Position numbers and translations under genes: made by a program | In this document: positions 60,325-64,000 of the stretch, piece by piece | Numbering within the stretch: the first letter of the stretch is position 1 | Layout: each line of letters begins with the position of its first letter | DNA from: Paenibacillus sp. J5C2022 | GTDB lineage: Bacteria > Bacillota > Bacilli > Paenibacillales > Paenibacillaceae | NCBI RefSeq assembly: GCF_025567625.1 | Contig: NZ_JAOQJC010000010.1 | Span: forward strand, 62,001 to 126,000 | Direction: 5' to 3' | Length of the DNA stretch: 64,000 nucleotides | Notes under the pieces: model-generated | The model's database searches: none | What the model was told of the DNA's origin: nothing | What the model saw: the letters and a program-made list of their open reading frames with translations, nothing else

Positions 60325-63300
60325 ATGGGACAATTCTTGTACGAACAATTTCTCAATCCATCGAATCAATTTCGAGGCAAGCCGCTCTGGTCGTGGAACG
60401 GTGAACTGGATGAGGAGCAGTTGATTAAACAAATTCATGATTTCAAAGTAATGGGATTCGGCGGGTTTTATATGCACGCCAGAGTTGGTTTGAAGACGAG
60501 ATATCTCAGTGATGAATGGATGAGGCTGACTCGTGTATGTGCGGAAGAAGCGCGGCGAATCGGGATGGAAGCGTGGCTTTACGATGAGGATCGCTGGCCA
60601 AGCGGTACAGCCGGGGGGATGGTCACAAGCGAACCGCGATATAGATTGAAATTCGTGAGAGCAGATTGGATGGAACCATCCACTTTCGAATGGACAGCTG
60701 ATACGATTGCCGCTTTCCACTGTGAATTGGATGGCAGCGATGTACGCCATTGCGCGCGGATCAAGCGGGGGGAATCGCCTGTCCCGACGTCGAGCCGTAA
60801 GGTACTGGCATTTACCATCACGGAGATGGCCGCTTCCTCGTTCTACAACGGGGCAACTTACCTTGATACGCTGAACCGTGAAGCAACAGAACGCTTCCTA
60901 GAGATGACGCACGAAAAGTATCGTGAAGGTTGCGCCAATCTGTTCGGAAATGCGATCCAGGGCATCTTTACGGACGAACCGCATCGCGGCAGCGTGCTTG
61001 ACGGATTCGGCATTACGAATCCGGACAAGGAGAGGCATTTGCCGTGGACTTACGATCTGTTTGAACGGTTTCAGGACACATTTGGCTATGATTTGACGGA
61101 CCGCTTGCCGGAGTTGTTCTATCGAAATAATGGTGAATCGGTTTCTGCGGTGAAATGGCATTATATCGAATTGCTGCAACGCATGTTCCTGGAGAACTTT
61201 GCAATCCCCGTGCAGGAATGGTGTACCAAGCATGGGCTTCGCCTGACCGGGCATATTCTCCATGAGGATTCGCTTACGGCGCAGACCGTCATGTCGGGTT
61301 CGGTCATGCGCTATTATGAACACATGGAGGAACCGGGCATTGATGTATTGACTGAGGGGAATCGCAGCTATTGGGTAGCCAAGCAGCTTTCTTCTGCTGC
61401 GAGGCAATTGGGAAAGAAATGGCTTTTTTCCGAGCTATACGGATGCACCGGCTGGCAAATGCCATTTCAAGGACACAAAGCGACGGGAGACTGGCAGGCG
61501 TTGTTCGGGATTAATGCGCGAAGCCATCATTTGACCTGGTATACGATGGAAGGGGAGTCCAAACGGGATTTCCCGGGAAGCATTGGTCCGGCCAGCGCCT
61601 GGTGGCGGGAGTATGAGAAGGTGGAGATGTATTTTTCTCGCCTAGGGTCCGTGATGTCTCAAGGAAAGGAAATATGCGATATCCTCGTCATCAATCCTGT
61701 GGAGAGCGTATGGTGTCAAGTGTATTGCGGCTGGTCATCGTCGCTTGCCGCCGTCTCGTCTGAGGTTATTCAAATCGAGCGGCAATATAAGGAGCTCTTC
61801 CACTTTTTGGCGGGGGCGCAGCTTGACTTTGATTATGGAGACGAGCATTTGTTGTCTCAATACGGTTCCATCTCGCAGGATACTTCGGGTGTTCCTGTGC
61901 TGCAGGTGGGTAAGTCATCCTATCGTGTCGTTGTCGTCGCGGGCTTGGTGACGATACGTTCTTCTACATTACGATTGCTGGAAGATTTCCTGAATGCGGG
62001 AGGGCAAGTTGTAACTGCTGCAGCCCCGCCTGCTTATGTGGATGCACAGCCTTCGCAGACAGCTACCCAACTGTTGAAGCGAGGTGATCAGGTGGCCTGG
62101 GACGAGGAAGCGATTGAGGATGCCTGCACCCCTTATCAACGAGTAACAATAGAGGCGTTCGACCCTGTAGCGAATGAACGAATAAGGGATTTGTTCTGCC
62201 AAGTGCGCGAGGTTGATGAAGGATACTTGGCGCTGTTCATGAATATGGATCGCGACAACTGGCATCGCCAGGTGCGTTTGCGCTTTAGTTTACACGGCTC
62301 CGTGGAGCAGTGGAATGCGCTGACGGGGGGGCGAAATCGAATCTCTGCGACTAGCGGGGCACACGGTATGGAAATTACGACCGATTTTCCGCCATCCGGG
62401 GAACGCTTGTACTTTATCCGTACCGATCAGAATCCGGCAGCAACACTTCCTCCGTATCAGCCGGTTTATGAAGAGCATGTGGAAGGGTGCTGGGAAGGAC
62501 CGTTTCCTTATCGGCTCAGTGAGCCGAATGTATGTGTGCTTGATCGAGCGGAATATCGGATTGATGAAGGGGAGTGGCAGGCAGAGATCGACATTCTGAA
62601 GGCCGATCGGATGATTCGAGATAAGCTTAAGACGGATTGGCGAAACAACAAGATGGTGCAGCCTTGGTATGCGCTGGAGCACGGTCTGTGGCCGATTGCA
62701 ATGCTGGGCAGTATCGCGCTTTCATTTGCATTCATCATCGAACAACTGCCACAGGACGAGCATGGGAATGAGCGGACTTGGTATCTGGCGGTAGAGAAGC
62801 CTGAGCAATTTGCCATCTCCATCAATGGAAAGCTATTATTGGCAACTCCAACGGAGGAGCATTGGGTCAATCATTGTTTCAAGCTGTTACCCTTGCCTGT
62901 CTCCATGCTGCGAATCGGTGAAAATCGGATTACGCTGGAAACTGCGTTCCATGAACGCGTCGATTTGGAGCCGCTTTACATTTTGGGCAGCTTTGGAGTC
63001 CGATTGGAGGGCACAAAGAAAATTTTGACGCGTCTGGCTGATACGATGGCAGTCGGCGATTTGGTCGGTCAGGGGCTTCCATTCTATGGGGGAATGATTA
63101 CCTTTCGAATCCATACCGACAAGCGGCGAATGGTGAATGCGCCTATGGGCGCAAATGAGATTGTGAACATGGACGGGAACGAATCGGATAGTGTTGTTCA
63201 CCTGCTGCGGCTTCCGTCTGTCAACGCAGCTTGCGCCAAGGTGGTATTCGAAGAAGGCGAGGAGCAATTGATGCCCTGGACACCATTTGAAGCTGATATT

Positions 63301-63546
63301 ACGGGGCCGGTGCGTGCTAAGGCTGGTTTTGAACTTCAACTCTATATGACGCGCCGCAATACCTTTGGTCCGCTCCACATGGTTCCTGTTTACAGCAACG
63401 CGTATTCACCGGATCATTTCCATACGGAAGGCGATCGGTATTCCGATAGTTATGTGTTGTGGCCAGCCGGTATTTCTGAATCGCCGCAGCACATTGTGCG
63501 GCGTCGGGTTTCGGAAGCTATTCGTTCGGAGGGAGAGGGAGGATGA
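60325..63546 (+). CDS. Large glycosidase related to alpha-L-rhamnosidases (GH106-like)
   Basis: A 1,073-residue cytoplasmic enzyme. The start (FLNPSNQFRGKPLWSWNGEL, then GFGGFYMHARVGLKTRYLS) and the barrel segment AWLYDEDRWPSG are hallmarks of the GH106-type and related families, and acidic residues appear in GIFTDEPHRG and LTEGNRSYW. The C-terminal third is beta-rich, with galactose-binding-like modules. It would release L-rhamnose or a related sugar. The ATG at 60325 is two bases after the sulfatase stop with AAGGAAG upstream; longer in-frame readings overlap the sulfatase. Exact family and linkage are not certain. Confidence 0.75.
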   Translation: MGQFLYEQFLNPSNQFRGKPLWSWNGELDEEQLIKQIHDFKVMGFGGFYMHARVGLKTRYLSDEWMRLTRVCAEEARRIGMEAWLYDEDRWPSGTAGGMVTSEPRYRLKFVRADWMEPSTFEWTADTIAAFHCELDGSDVRHCARIKRGESPVPTSSRKVLAFTITEMAASSFYNGATYLDTLNREATERFLEMTHEKYREGCANLFGNAIQGIFTDEPHRGSVLDGFGITNPDKERHLPWTYDLFERFQDTFGYDLTDRLPELFYRNNGESVSAVKWHYIELLQRMFLENFAIPVQEWCTKHGLRLTGHILHEDSLTAQTVMSGSVMRYYEHMEEPGIDVLTEGNRSYWVAKQLSSAARQLGKKWLFSELYGCTGWQMPFQGHKATGDWQALFGINARSHHLTWYTMEGESKRDFPGSIGPASAWWREYEKVEMYFSRLGSVMSQGKEICDILVINPVESVWCQVYCGWSSSLAAVSSEVIQIERQYKELFHFLAGAQLDFDYGDEHLLSQYGSISQDTSGVPVLQVGKSSYRVVVVAGLVTIRSSTLRLLEDFLNAGGQVVTAAAPPAYVDAQPSQTATQLLKRGDQVAWDEEAIEDACTPYQRVTIEAFDPVANERIRDLFCQVREVDEGYLALFMNMDRDNWHRQVRLRFSLHGSVEQWNALTGGRNRISATSGAHGMEITTDFPPSGERLYFIRTDQNPAATLPPYQPVYEEHVEGCWEGPFPYRLSEPNVCVLDRAEYRIDEGEWQAEIDILKADRMIRDKLKTDWRNNKMVQPWYALEHGLWPIAMLGSIALSFAFIIEQLPQDEHGNERTWYLAVEKPEQFAISINGKLLLATPTEEHWVNHCFKLLPLPVSMLRIGENRITLETAFHERVDLEPLYILGSFGVRLEGTKKILTRLADTMAVGDLVGQGLPFYGGMITFRIHTDKRRMVNAPMGANEIVNMDGNESDSVVHLLRLPSVNAACAKVVFEEGEEQLMPWTPFEADITGPVRAKAGFELQLYMTRRNTFGPLHMVPVYSNAYSPDHFHTEGDRYSDSYVLWPAGISESPQHIVRRRVSEAIRSEGEGG

Positions 63547-63553
63547 TCCATCG

Positions 63554-64000
63554 ATGAACCAAGTAGAGGCTTTTTGGCACCCCGCACCGTCTCGATGGCA
63601 AGATATTTACGTTGCTTTTCGCACGACCATCACATTGGAGCATCCAGAGCCGATCACCATTCGGCTGTTTGGATGCGATATGTACCGCATATACTGCCAG
63701 GGCCGTGAAATTGGCGAAGGTCCCCCGCGCTTTGCGCTTGGGCAGCCGGAATACGATACGTACTTGCTGGAGCTTGCAGAAGGCAGACATGAATTGATTG
63801 TCACTGTACATTATTATGGCGTACCTACACGGATAACGGCCAATAAACTTCCGCCTTTTCTTCAGGCCGACGTGCGGGATTCCGGTGGAAAGCCGATTAT
63901 CCTAACGTGGCTGTGCAGGGAACTCGATGCTTATTTGCCGATGGGACGCAGGGTGAATGGACAACTCGGATGGGCGGAACGTTGCGATACACGGCTGCTT
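63554..64000 (+). CDS. GH78-like alpha-L-rhamnosidase, N-terminal fragment
   Basis: The open frame runs off the right edge after 149 codons. The visible part is an N-terminal beta-sandwich of GH78-type alpha-L-rhamnosidases: CDMYRIYCQGREIGEGPPRF followed by YDTYLLELAEGRHELIVTVHYYG. The ATG lies seven bases after the previous stop, with GGGAGAGGGAGG upstream. No signal peptide is seen. The catalytic domain lies outside the window, so the family call is provisional, but a second rhamnosidase fits the mutarotase and sulfatase of this locus. Confidence 0.7.
   Translation, partial: MNQVEAFWHPAPSRWQDIYVAFRTTITLEHPEPITIRLFGCDMYRIYCQGREIGEGPPRFALGQPEYDTYLLELAEGRHELIVTVHYYGVPTRITANKLPPFLQADVRDSGGKPIILTWLCRELDAYLPMGRRVNGQLGWAERCDTRLL

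Overview
The window looks like chromosomal DNA of a Paenibacillus-type member of the Bacillota. The reasons are strong AGGAGG-type ribosome sites, frequent TTG and GTG starts, and three copies of the LplB/LplC/lipoprotein ABC importer arrangement, each with a large membrane-anchored AraC-type (YesN-like) regulator. This is inferred from gene content, not from a marker gene. No rRNA, tRNA, CRISPR array, phage or transposase gene was seen.

Layout. 1-1.73 kb: 5' end of a LysR regulator, a divergent ankyrin lipoprotein, then a gene-free stretch with four 113-bp tandem repeats between 27-bp inverted repeats. 1.73-16.66 kb: locus A for uronic-acid polysaccharide (GH88 unsaturated glucuronyl hydrolase, regulator, two permeases, binding lipoprotein, two heparinase II/III-fold proteins, PHP-type hydrolase). 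16.67-19.97 kb: ECF42-type sigma factor with its DGPF partner, a DUF998 membrane protein and an alpha/beta hydrolase. 20.2-24.95 kb: SWIM-SNF2 ATPase, a 98-residue protein and a SEC-C protein in one operon. 25.17-31.04 kb: locus B, importer plus regulator without enzymes. 31.2-39.5 kb: DUF1186/SEC-C protein, TetR regulator, rifampin-phosphotransferase-like enzyme, DHA2 exporter, an ECF sigma factor fused to a degenerate peptidase-like domain, and a small protein. 39.68-43.68 kb: TetR regulator sharing an operator motif with an SDR-hydrolase fusion gene, then an M14 carboxypeptidase. 44.18-47.6 kb: AT-rich chloramphenicol acetyltransferase gene with a complete translational attenuator, VOC protein, SRPBCC-ArsR pair, thioredoxin-like protein. 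48.07-64 kb: locus C for a sulfated, probably rhamnose-containing glycan.

How the genes work together. In loci A and C the exported proteins are the binding lipoprotein plus one large secreted protein, while GH88, one heparinase-fold enzyme, the PHP protein, the sulfatase and the rhamnosidase-like enzymes lack signal peptides. The scheme is therefore limited cutting outside, import of charged oligosaccharides, and final breakdown in the cytoplasm. None of the three importers has its own ATPase, so a shared MsmK-type ATPase elsewhere is expected.

The least explained parts are the SNF2/98-residue/SEC-C operon, the sigma factor with a dead-peptidase-like tail, the minisatellite-linked SDR-hydrolase fusion, the FG-GAP plus propeller secreted protein of locus C, and two families of intergenic repeats.
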